This document shows positions 1 through 5,047 of a stretch of DNA of 5,098 nucleotides, one piece after another. Numbering within the stretch: the first letter of the stretch is position 1; every line of letters starts with the position of its first letter. The notes beneath the pieces are model-generated. The model saw only the letters and a list, made by a program, of their open reading frames with translations, was not told the origin of the DNA and did no database searches. Source of the DNA: Chloroflexota bacterium (GTDB lineage Bacteria > Chloroflexota > Limnocylindria > Limnocylindrales > CSP1-4); assembly GCA_003157175.1 (NCBI GenBank), contig PMIQ01000162.1, positions 1,284 to 6,381 on the forward strand, written 5' to 3'. A program made the position numbers and the translations under genes.

Positions 1-446
1 GCCGGGTCGCCGCCGGTGCCGATATCGGCGATGGCCAGCTCAACTCCAAGGCGGTTGCGCAGCGCCCACAGCGGCCCCAGCGCGCCGGAGTGCTCGAGCG
101 ACGTCGTGACCACCCGCTCCCCCGCGTGCCAGTCGATCGCCCACGTCGCCACGTTCATGCCGTCGGTCGTGGCATGGGTCAACGCCATCCGGCGCGGTTC
201 GGTCCCGAGCACCGCCGCAACCGCCGCGCGGGCCTCGTTCATGCGCTCGGCCGAGTCTTTCCAGTACGCCATGTCGGCCCGGCCGGTGCGCAGCTCGATG
301 CCCTCCAGCTCGGCCATCGCCCGGGCCGTCTCGCGCGGCAGCGGTCCGCAGGTGCCCGTGTTCAGGTAGATGCCCGCGGCCGTTGCCGGCAGAGCCTCGC
401 GGATCGCGGGCAGCTTCTCGTCGTCGGGCATGAATGGGCCAACCAT
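1..446 (-). CDS. Class V PLP-dependent aminotransferase (cysteine desulfurase-like), N-terminal part
   Basis: The reading frame enters from the left edge of the window and only its N-terminal ~148 residues are visible. The protein shows hallmarks of fold-type I, class V PLP enzymes: a YLNTGTCGPLP segment (residues 27-37) typical of the N-terminal cofactor/substrate loop, a THATTDGMN segment (about 90-98) matching the PLP-phosphate-binding turn, and LEHSG (about 117-121), whose His119 aligns with the PLP-stacking histidine of cysteine desulfurases. The PLP lysine and any catalytic cysteine would lie beyond the window. Relatives include SufS/Csd-type cysteine desulfurases, selenocysteine lyases, isopenicillin-N-epimerase-like proteins and EgtE, so substrate is open. 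Start: ATG at 446 is preferred because TATCAT (460-455) sits 8 nt upstream and no Shine-Dalgarno is visible. ATG at 431, five codons later, is the alternative and also lacks a Shine-Dalgarno. The gene is divergent from a rhodanese-like gene, which suggests, but does not prove, a sulfur-related role. Confidence 0.85.
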   Translation of the reverse strand, partial: MVGPFMPDDEKLPAIREALPATAAGIYLNTGTCGPLPRETARAMAELEGIELRTGRADMAYWKDSAERMNEARAAVAAVLGTEPRRMALTHATTDGMNVATWAIDWHAGERVVTTSLEHSGALGPLWALRNRLGVELAIADIGTGGDP

Positions 447-451
447 GAGTT

Positions 452-462
452 TCTATGATAGA
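452..462. promoter_or_regulatory. Symmetric -10 element serving both divergent genes
   Basis: TCTATGATAGA is an 11-bp palindrome around G457. Read on the plus strand it gives TATGAT (454-459); on the minus strand it gives TATCAT (460-455). Both are one or two mismatches from TATAAT. It lies in the 54-nt gap between the aminotransferase and rhodanese starts. The plus TSS would fall near 466, giving a leader of about 35 nt. The minus TSS would fall at or next to the aminotransferase ATG at 446. I see no good -35 box on either strand. The promoter call is inferred from position and symmetry. Confidence 0.5.
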
Positions 463-487
463 GGCACCACGCGCAGTCCCATCTCGC

Positions 488-494
488 GGGAGGG
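488..494 (+). promoter_or_regulatory. Strong Shine-Dalgarno fixing a TTG start
   Basis: GGGAGGG lies 6 nt before TTG at 501. It is the only strong Shine-Dalgarno seen at a gene start in this window. It supports TTG as the start of the rhodanese-like gene, because the first in-frame ATG is at codon 83, well inside the first rhodanese domain. Confidence 0.75.
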
Positions 495-500
495 TCGAGC

Positions 501-1349
501 TTGGGGATCATCGGATACCGGCGACCGGAGCTGCTGGCGACGCCCGAATGGCTGGCCGAGAACATCGCCCGGCCCGGCTTCCAGATTCTCGACGCGCGCT
601 GGCGGCCGGACGGATCCGGCCGGCGCCTTTATGCCGCCGGGCACATTCCCGGGGCCACGTATGTCGACTGGCGCACCGACCTGGTGGAGCCCGATGAGGA
701 TAGCAACCTGCTGCTCCTGGCCGGCCCGCACCAGTTCACGGCGGCGATGGGCCGGGCGGGGCTGGGCAACGGCATGGTGGCGGTGCTGTACGACGACACC
801 GGCAACTCCTACGCGGCTCGGGCGTGGTGGAGCCTGCGGGTCTACGGCTTCGACTCGACGCGAATCCTGATGGGCGGGCTGGAAGGGTGGCGGGCCCTGG
901 CACAGCCGGTTTCCGCGGCGCTCGAGCTGCGGCAGCCGACCACCTTCACGCCGCGGATGGAATCGCGCCTGCGCCTCAGTGCGGCCGAAGTTCGCGACCT
1001 GCTCGAGTCGGAGGACATCCAGCTTCTCGACGGGCGGGCGCCTTCCGAGTACGCCGGCCACGCCGGAACGACACGCCGGCTGGGCCACATCCCGGGAGCG
1101 TTCAACGTTCCGGCGGCCGCCACGACCGAACCGCGGACGGGACGCTTCCGTCCGGCCGAGGACCTCTGGGCGCTGCTGCGGCGGGCCGGCGTCAACGCCC
1201 GGCGGCGCCTGATCTGCTACGACACGACCGGCCTCGGCGCGTGCAAGCTGGCCTTCGCGCTGGCCCTGATCGGCCACGAGGATATCGCGGTTTACGACGG
1301 CGGCTGGGCCGAATGGGGCGATCGGCTCGACCTGCCGATCGCTCGGTAG
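501..1349 (+). CDS. Tandem rhodanese-domain sulfurtransferase-like protein lacking the catalytic cysteine
   Basis: This 282-residue protein has the two-domain layout and length of thiosulfate/3-mercaptopyruvate sulfurtransferases (SseA type), and is probably cytoplasmic with no signal peptide. Domain 1 (about 8-131) shows LDARW (30-34), GHIPGA (47-52), YDDTGNSYAARAWW (97-110) and GGLEGW (125-130). Domain 2 (about 157-280) shows LLDGRAPSEYAG (175-186), GHIPGAFNVP (195-204) and a closing DGGWAEW. In active family members the second domain carries a catalytic Cys directly after a Tyr, as in YCGSGVTAC. Here the segment reads ICYDTTGLGAC (238-248), so Asp241 occupies the Cys position. Cys239 lies two residues before it, and Cys248 matches the second, non-catalytic Cys. 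Domain 1 also has Asp (98), as is normal for that half. Ordinary persulfide transfer therefore looks unlikely. It may be a pseudoenzyme, a binding protein, or use Cys239. Start is TTG with a strong Shine-Dalgarno. The gene is divergent from a class V aminotransferase. Confidence 0.9.
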   Translation: MGIIGYRRPELLATPEWLAENIARPGFQILDARWRPDGSGRRLYAAGHIPGATYVDWRTDLVEPDEDSNLLLLAGPHQFTAAMGRAGLGNGMVAVLYDDTGNSYAARAWWSLRVYGFDSTRILMGGLEGWRALAQPVSAALELRQPTTFTPRMESRLRLSAAEVRDLLESEDIQLLDGRAPSEYAGHAGTTRRLGHIPGAFNVPAAATTEPRTGRFRPAEDLWALLRRAGVNARRRLICYDTTGLGACKLAFALALIGHEDIAVYDGGWAEWGDRLDLPIAR

Positions 1350-1352
1350 AGC

Positions 1353-1383
1353 GGGCGCGGGGCGAGGGGCCGGGCGCGCGGGG
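1353..1383 (+). other. Potential G-quadruplex just after the rhodanese-like gene
   Basis: Five G-tracts follow one another on the plus strand: 1353-1355, 1359-1362, 1366-1369, 1372-1374 and 1380-1383. The loops are 3, 3, 2 and 5 nt. The first four tracts fit the canonical G3+N1-7 rule with very short loops. The run begins 4 nt after the TAG stop of the rhodanese-like gene, so it would lie in that gene's 3' untranslated RNA, between two convergent genes. Folding is predicted, not shown, and a high-GC genome raises the chance of such motifs. Confidence 0.45.
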
Positions 1384-1384
1384 C

Positions 1385-1409
1385 GCGGCCGTCGCTCGAT
1401 CGCGGCCGC
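1385..1409. terminator. Possible hairpin between convergent genes (no U-tract)
   Basis: GCGGCCG (1385-1391) is complementary to CGGCCGC (1403-1409), giving a 7-bp G/C stem with an 11-nt loop. It directly follows the G-tract run and abuts the TAG stop of the minus-strand gene (1410-1412). Placement between convergent genes suggests a shared transcription end. Neither side has a T-tract, so this is not a textbook intrinsic terminator. Confidence 0.3.
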
Positions 1410-1976
1410 CTACCAGGGGTTCGAGCCGCCGTCAGAATCAGACCGCGCGGGACCGCCGTCACCATGCCATTCGACGCCCGCCGCGATGCAGACGTGGGCC
1501 CGGGCATGGTTGACGACGAGCAGGTCCACGGAGCTGGGTGACTCGGCCACACCGTAGGCCCAGTACCTGGCGCCCGTGACGGGAACGAAGCGATCCGAGT
1601 AGGCGTCCAAAGCAATCCGCAGCTCGGACTCGTACGGCAGGTAGATCGTGCCTTCAACCGTGAATGGAGGCAGCAGCAGCGTCGCCTTGACCGGCACCTT
1701 TGGCATTCGCAGAGACGAAGTGGATTCGGTCGAAGCGTTCGCATGGACGAACAGCACGTCGCTCAGCCGGACCTGGGCCGCGACCCCGTTCGCCACCACG
1801 CGTCGCGAACCGACCTCCATGAACGTAGTGTCCTGGAGGATCAGATGCGTGGCGTCCGGCTCGTTGACCAGGTCTGTGAGACGGGGGACGCGCGTCAGGA
1901 TCGTCCCCTGGATGACCAGCCTGTCGGTCACGAGGGTGAGCGGTAGTTCCTGCACGGGATTGAATGAGCCGAACAT
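1410..1976 (-). CDS. Uncharacterised beta-rich protein with internal duplication, 188 aa
   Basis: I do not recognise the family with certainty. The protein has no signal peptide, membrane segment or enzyme motif that I can see, and alternating hydrophobic residues suggest mostly beta structure. Two halves look related. One (about 19-80) contains VIQGTI, then RLTDLVN, then a stretch ending in VRLSDVLFVHA. The other (about 105-165) contains TVEGTI, then ELRIALD, then a stretch ending in VDLLVVNHARAHVCIA. A hydrophilic Gly/Asp/Ser tail (about 170-188) follows. ATG at 1976 is chosen because TATCCT (1988-1983) lies 6 nt upstream, there is no Shine-Dalgarno, and the open frame further upstream has no nearby start codon and runs into the ligase gene. 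It sits 121 nt downstream of the ligase on the same strand, so it may have its own promoter or be read from the ligase transcript. It converges with the rhodanese-like gene. Confidence 0.75.
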   Translation of the reverse strand: MFGSFNPVQELPLTLVTDRLVIQGTILTRVPRLTDLVNEPDATHLILQDTTFMEVGSRRVVANGVAAQVRLSDVLFVHANASTESTSSLRMPKVPVKATLLLPPFTVEGTIYLPYESELRIALDAYSDRFVPVTGARYWAYGVAESPSSVDLLVVNHARAHVCIAAGVEWHGDGGPARSDSDGGSNPW

Positions 1977-1982
1977 AGCGGC

Positions 1983-1988
1983 AGGATA
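1983..1988 (-). promoter_or_regulatory. Putative -10 box for a leaderless transcript of the 188-aa gene
   Basis: TATCCT on the minus strand (1988 to 1983) ends 6 nt before the ATG at 1976. This spacing would put the transcription start on the A of the start codon. No Shine-Dalgarno is present. No convincing -35 is seen 16-18 nt upstream. Confidence 0.45.
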
Positions 1989-2008
1989 GCGGCGCGGGAC
2001 GGCCGTTT

Positions 2009-2021
2009 GGATGGTCCATCC
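2009..2021. promoter_or_regulatory. Short palindrome near the -35 region of the 188-aa gene
   Basis: GGATGGTCCATCC has 6-bp arms around a single central base (T2015). Its centre is about 39 bp upstream of the inferred transcription start at 1976, where an activator or repressor could overlap a -35 region. It lies in the 121-nt gap after the ligase gene. I see nothing else in that gap beyond this palindrome and the -10 box. It could be chance. Confidence 0.3.
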
Positions 2022-2097
2022 GTGGGCATCGAACAGGACGATCGTTCGCGCCGCGACCCGGATGCTCGCCCAGCCGCGCCCCGTCGCCGGCTCTTCC

Positions 2098-3834
2098 TCA
2101 GCGGCCGGCCCTGCGCGCCTCGGCGGTAACCAGATACTCGGCCCCGGTCTGGAGTTCGCCGTGCAGCCGCTCGACCGTCTGGAGAGTGTCGATCTCGTCG
2201 ACGCTCTTGTCGAGCCGCAGACGGACGATGCGAGGGAAGCGCAGGGCGAAGCCCGACTGGTGGCGCGTGGAGCGCTGGAGGACATCGAACGCGACCTCGA
2301 CCACCACCGTCGGCTCGACCAGACGGAAGCGGCCGAGCTGGCGGACGGTGTGCGCCTCGAACCAGCGCGTCATGGTGGCGATCTCGGCGTCGGTCAGGCC
2401 CGTGTAGGCCTTCCCGATCGTAACCAACCGGCCGCTGGCCTCGTCGCGGACGGCAAATGTGTAGTCCGACAGCACGCCGTGGCGCTTGCCGTGGCCGGCC
2501 TCCGCCCCGACGACCACGCAATCCAGCGTCGCCAGCGCTCGCTTCATCTTGAGCCAGCCCAGCCCCCGCCGGCCCGGGGAGTACCCGCTCAGCGGGTCCT
2601 TCACCATCAAGCCTTCGTTGCGCCGCGCCCGCGCCTCGCCGAAGACCCGATCGAGCGCCTCGACCGAACCGGCCGTCATCAGGTGCGACAACGCGAAGCG
2701 CCCGCCCTCTGCGATGGTCGGCAGGTCCAGCGCCTCCAGCCGGCGGCGACGTTCCGCGAGGGGAATGGCAAGCAGCGCCTCGACGGCCGCGGCCGCGGTT
2801 GCGGCACGCCCGGCGCCGTCGGCGGACCGCGGCCCCACCGCCAGCAGGTCGAAGGCGACGTAGACGACCGGCACCTCCGCCTGGACTTGCGCCGTAGGCT
2901 CCTTTCGACCCAACCGCGCCTGCAGCGTGAGGAACGGCAGGACGTGGCCGCCGGCATAGGCCAGGATCTCGCCGTCGAGGATGCCGTCCCAGGGCAGGCT
3001 CCTCGCCGCCTCGACTATCTCGGGGAACTGGTCGCTGACGTCGTGCAGGTCGCGAGAGTACAGGCGCGCCTCGCTGCCCCGGCGGTGGAGCTGGGCGCGG
3101 ATGCCGTCGTACTTGTCCTCGACCCAGACCAGCGGCCCCAGGCGCGACAGGATCTCGGCCGCATCCTCGGCCGGGGAGGCGAGCATGAACTTGATGGGGT
3201 GGCACAGCCGCAGGCGCGCCTCGTCCAGGCGCCCCTCTTTGGCGAGGACCGCCGTCTCGCCAACGTCCCCGGTGAGCATCCCCGCCAGCTGCACCTCGGC
3301 CGCAGGTCGCTCGAACGCTTCGGCGATGGCCGCCTCCAGCAGCCCCTCGCGCAGTCCGATGCGCAGCTCGCCGGTGAGGATCTTGACCACGTACTTGGCG
3401 GTGACGCAATCGCAGCGCCGCAGCAGCGCGCCGAAGACCGCGCCCTTGGCCGCGGCTCCGGAAGCCGCTTCGATCGCCGCGAAAGCCTCCGCCACTTCCA
3501 CAATGCCCGGGGAGTCGCTCGGGTCCGGCTCTTCGGGTCGATGCGCCAGGACGTCGGCGACGGCCACGCCCAGGTCCGAGGAGCGATCGTAGGCCTCGCT
3601 CAGGGCCCCGGCCGTGGTACCTGCGACCTTCGTCACGGCCGCTGAGATGGCCGCCCAGCCGAGGCCGATCGCCCGCTGGTCGGACTCGGGAAACGGCCGC
3701 CCGGAGAGAAAGACAGCCGCCGGGCGAAGCTCGTCGCCCGTGAGCCAGACCAGGTATCGGGCCAGCAACGCCGTCTTCTCGGAGGTGCGGGTCGTTCCGC
3801 CGACACGCTCGGCCAACTCGCTCCAGCCACGCAT
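2098..3834 (-). CDS. lig: ATP-dependent DNA ligase (LigB-like, with N-terminal DNA-binding domain)
   Basis: The enzyme seals nicks in duplex DNA through a lysine-AMP intermediate. All nucleotidyltransferase motifs are visible. Motif I is EDKYDGIRAQLH with adenylated Lys241. Motif III is DGILDGEI (283-290, Glu289). Motif IIIa is VAFDLLAVG (326-334). Motif IV is EGLMVK (407-412). Motif V is GWLKMKR (426-432). Motif VI is RFPRIVRLRLDK (532-543) in the OB-fold. Residues 1 to about 230 form the DNA-binding domain, including AKYVVKILTGELRIGLREG (146-164). The C-terminal part (KAYTGLTD, then VVEVAFDVLQRS) resembles mycobacterial LigB, but 578 residues is longer than the roughly 510 of that protein and closer to archaeal replicative ligases. 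An Ala-rich stretch (339-353) precedes PLAERRRRLEAL. Bacteria use NAD-dependent LigA for replication, so this is probably an accessory or repair ligase. Start ATG 3834 has no Shine-Dalgarno; TACCAT (3847-3842) lies 7 nt upstream. No Ku or LigD partner is adjacent. Confidence 0.97.
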   Translation of the reverse strand: MRGWSELAERVGGTTRTSEKTALLARYLVWLTGDELRPAAVFLSGRPFPESDQRAIGLGWAAISAAVTKVAGTTAGALSEAYDRSSDLGVAVADVLAHRPEEPDPSDSPGIVEVAEAFAAIEAASGAAAKGAVFGALLRRCDCVTAKYVVKILTGELRIGLREGLLEAAIAEAFERPAAEVQLAGMLTGDVGETAVLAKEGRLDEARLRLCHPIKFMLASPAEDAAEILSRLGPLVWVEDKYDGIRAQLHRRGSEARLYSRDLHDVSDQFPEIVEAARSLPWDGILDGEILAYAGGHVLPFLTLQARLGRKEPTAQVQAEVPVVYVAFDLLAVGPRSADGAGRAATAAAAVEALLAIPLAERRRRLEALDLPTIAEGGRFALSHLMTAGSVEALDRVFGEARARRNEGLMVKDPLSGYSPGRRGLGWLKMKRALATLDCVVVGAEAGHGKRHGVLSDYTFAVRDEASGRLVTIGKAYTGLTDAEIATMTRWFEAHTVRQLGRFRLVEPTVVVEVAFDVLQRSTRHQSGFALRFPRIVRLRLDKSVDEIDTLQTVERLHGELQTGAEYLVTAEARRAGR

Positions 3835-3841
3835 GGCGGGG

Positions 3842-3853
3842 ATGGTATACCTT
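3842..3853. promoter_or_regulatory. Symmetric -10 region between the ligase and GNAT genes
   Basis: GGTATACC (3844-3851) is a perfect 8-bp palindrome, giving TATACC on both strands. Shifted TANNNT hexamers flank it: TACCAT on the minus strand (3847-3842), 7 nt before the ligase ATG, and TACCTT on the plus strand (3848-3853), 6 nt before GTG 3860. This is the only AT-rich patch between the divergent ligase and GNAT genes. No clear -35 boxes are seen. A bidirectional promoter is inferred. Confidence 0.5.
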
Positions 3854-3859
3854 CGCGTT

Positions 3860-3964
3860 GTGAAGCCCGCCCGACGCGACTCGCGCGACTCATTCTGGCT
3901 AGCGGACGTCCGACTGCTCGGCTACCGCGCCTCGTTCGGCGCCCCCAACGGCAGACTCCGATGA
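3860..3964 (+). CDS. Possible small leader ORF overlapping the GNAT start (34 aa)
   Basis: An open frame from GTG 3860 to TGA 3964 encodes a 34-residue Arg-rich peptide and overlaps the GNAT start codon as ATGA (3961-3964), the classic arrangement for translational coupling. TACCTT ends 6 nt before the GTG, as expected for a leaderless transcript. By eye, about 28 of 34 codons end in G or C, clearly more than in the GNAT-phase frame of the same stretch, which suggests coding. ATG 3842 is an in-frame alternative start, but it lies within the putative promoter. The GNAT gene has no Shine-Dalgarno and no upstream in-frame ATG, GTG or TTG start, so reinitiation from this ORF would explain how it is translated. 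No peptide homology is recognised, and the frame could be fortuitous. Confidence 0.35.
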   Translation: MKPARRDSRDSFWLADVRLLGYRASFGAPNGRLR

Positions 3965-4548
3965 CCCTGGTGCCGGAACGGCAGGCCTGGCGGCCGGAGG
4001 CGATCGTCGGCTCGCGAGTCGTCCTGCGCCGCCACCGCGGCGAGAATCTCAAGGCCTTCATGCGCTGGTACTCCGACCCCGAGGTCGCCCGGCTGACGCG
4101 CTACCAGGTGGGGCCCCTGACCACGGAAGAGATCGAGAGCTTCTTCCACGGACGCATCATGGGCGCCGACTTCCTGGCCATGGCGATCCACATCCGCGAC
4201 ACCGATCGACTGATCGGGACCTGCGCCTTCAGCCAGCTCGACGGGGACAACGGCTCCGCGCTCTACCACATCACCATTGGCGAGCGCGACGCCTGGGGAC
4301 AGGGCTACGGTTCCGAAGCAACCGGGCTGATGGTCGCCCACGCGTTCAAGCGGTTGGCGCTCCATCGGGTGGCGCTGACCGTCTTCGAGTTCAACGCCAG
4401 AGCGATCCGCGCCTACGAGAAATGCGGCTTCGCGATCGAAGGTCGCGCACGCGGCGCGATATTCCGGGAGGGTCGCTTCTGGGACGAGATCCACATGAGC
4501 GTCCTCGCCGACGAATGGGAAGCGAGGCAGATGCAGGGGCAGGGCTGA
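3961..4548 (+). CDS. GNAT family N-acetyltransferase (RimJ/RimL-like)
   Basis: This 195-residue protein has the usual length and motif order of RimJ/RimL-type GNAT enzymes, which move an acetyl group from acetyl-CoA to an amine such as a protein N-terminus, antibiotic or small molecule. It begins with the strand-forming VGSRVVLRRHRGEN (16-29). A substrate-side helix region follows (about 30-63, with WYSDPEVARLTR at 36-47), then the strand RLIGTCAFSQLD (83-94). Motif A, WGQGYGSEA (112-120), is the pyrophosphate-binding loop for CoA. Motif B is FNARAIRAYEKCGFAIEG (144-161). The C-terminal REGRFWDEIHMSVL (169-182) is typical of the family. The substrate cannot be read from the sequence. ATG 3961 is the only sensible start, has no Shine-Dalgarno, and overlaps the end of a possible leader ORF by 4 nt. 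It is divergent from the ligase and converges with the Rrf2 gene. Confidence 0.93.
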   Translation: MTLVPERQAWRPEAIVGSRVVLRRHRGENLKAFMRWYSDPEVARLTRYQVGPLTTEEIESFFHGRIMGADFLAMAIHIRDTDRLIGTCAFSQLDGDNGSALYHITIGERDAWGQGYGSEATGLMVAHAFKRLALHRVALTVFEFNARAIRAYEKCGFAIEGRARGAIFREGRFWDEIHMSVLADEWEARQMQGQG

Positions 4549-4567
4549 CCAGGAGCGATCGACACGT

Positions 4568-4589
4568 CGTCCGGCCGTGGCGGCCGACG
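4568..4589. terminator. Possible hairpin between GNAT and Rrf2 genes (no U-tract)
   Basis: CGGCC (4572-4576) pairs with GGCCG (4582-4586) around the loop GTGGC, and CGT (4568-4570) pairs with ACG (4587-4589) across one bulged C. It lies in the 52-nt gap between two convergent stop codons, so it could end both transcripts. No T-tract follows on either strand. Confidence 0.35.
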
Positions 4590-4600
4590 GGCTGGCGGTG

Positions 4601-5041
4601 CTAACGAGCCGCTGCGCCGACCGCCTGCTTGGCCACGTAGGCGTCGATGATGCCCTGGAGCGTCGCGCCGCCGAGCTTCTCGAGGATCGCGCTCTCGGCC
4701 GCGTAAAAGACGTCGTGGACGCCGCACTCGCCGTCCTGGCCGCAGGGCGTTCCGCGCATGACGCAGATCTGGCGGTGAGGATCGCCCTCCACGGCCTCGA
4801 TGACGGTCAGCAACGTCACCGATGACGCCGACCTGGCCAGCTTGTAGCCGCCGGCGCGACCGGGGTGGGCCTCGACGAGGCCGGCCCGCGTGAGGTCGCC
4901 CATGATCTGGGGCAGGAACCGCGGCGGGATCTTCATCTCCTCCGCGATCTTGCGGCTGCTCAGGAGACCTTCCCTGGCCATGGTCAGCGACAGCATGGCG
5001 CGAATGGCATAGTCGCTGCGCTTCGTGAGATCTAGTCGCAT
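4601..5041 (-). CDS. Rrf2 family transcriptional regulator with three-cysteine cluster
   Basis: This 146-residue protein matches the Rrf2 family (IscR, NsrR, RirA, CymR) in length and order. The N-terminus is MRLDLTKRSDYAIRAML. The winged helix (about 28-70) contains SSRKIAEEMKIPPRFLPQIM (28-47) and the wing signature GRAGGYKLAR (61-70). A dimerisation helix follows (about 109-140). Cys93, Cys100 and Cys106 form C-x6-C-x5-C in the loop where IscR and NsrR ligate an Fe-S cluster, and His109 sits three residues after the last Cys, as in IscR (C-x2-H). A cluster-bound sensor of Fe-S status, redox state or NO is therefore likely, though family member and ligand are inferred. ATG 5041 is chosen because the family N-terminus begins there; the frame stays open upstream to the window edge. 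There is no Shine-Dalgarno, and TACTGT (5053-5048) lies 6 nt upstream. Autoregulation is suggested by a palindrome over the putative -35. Confidence 0.93.
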   Translation of the reverse strand: MRLDLTKRSDYAIRAMLSLTMAREGLLSSRKIAEEMKIPPRFLPQIMGDLTRAGLVEAHPGRAGGYKLARSASSVTLLTVIEAVEGDPHRQICVMRGTPCGQDGECGVHDVFYAAESAILEKLGGATLQGIIDAYVAKQAVGAAAR

Positions 5042-5047
5042 GGTGAA

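Noticed and set aside
16..458. Plus-strand open frames opposite the aminotransferase
   Set aside because: The minus strand encodes clear class V aminotransferase motifs; the plus frames are Arg/Ser/Pro-rich shadows.
453..1277. Minus-strand 274-codon frame opposite the rhodanese gene
   Set aside because: It is Arg/Gln/Gly-rich without motifs and antisense to a clear two-domain rhodanese.
1977..2285. N-terminal extension of the 188-aa protein up to ATG 2285
   Set aside because: It would overlap the end of the ligase by nearly 190 nt with low-complexity Ser/Arg-rich sequence. ATG 1976 has a well-placed -10 and begins the conserved-looking part.
1928..3409. A 493-codon minus-strand frame overlapping the ligase in another phase
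   Set aside because: Its product is Arg/Gly/Ala-rich with no motifs and overlaps the ligase almost throughout, so it is a shadow.
2011..3645. A 544-codon open frame on the plus strand opposite the ligase
   Set aside because: It lies antisense to a ligase with every catalytic motif intact. Its translation is low-complexity Arg/Gln/Ala-rich with no recognisable domain, as expected for a shadow frame in high-GC DNA.
3922..4494. Minus-strand 190-codon frame opposite the GNAT gene
   Set aside because: The plus strand carries all GNAT motifs. The antisense frame has no recognisable domain.
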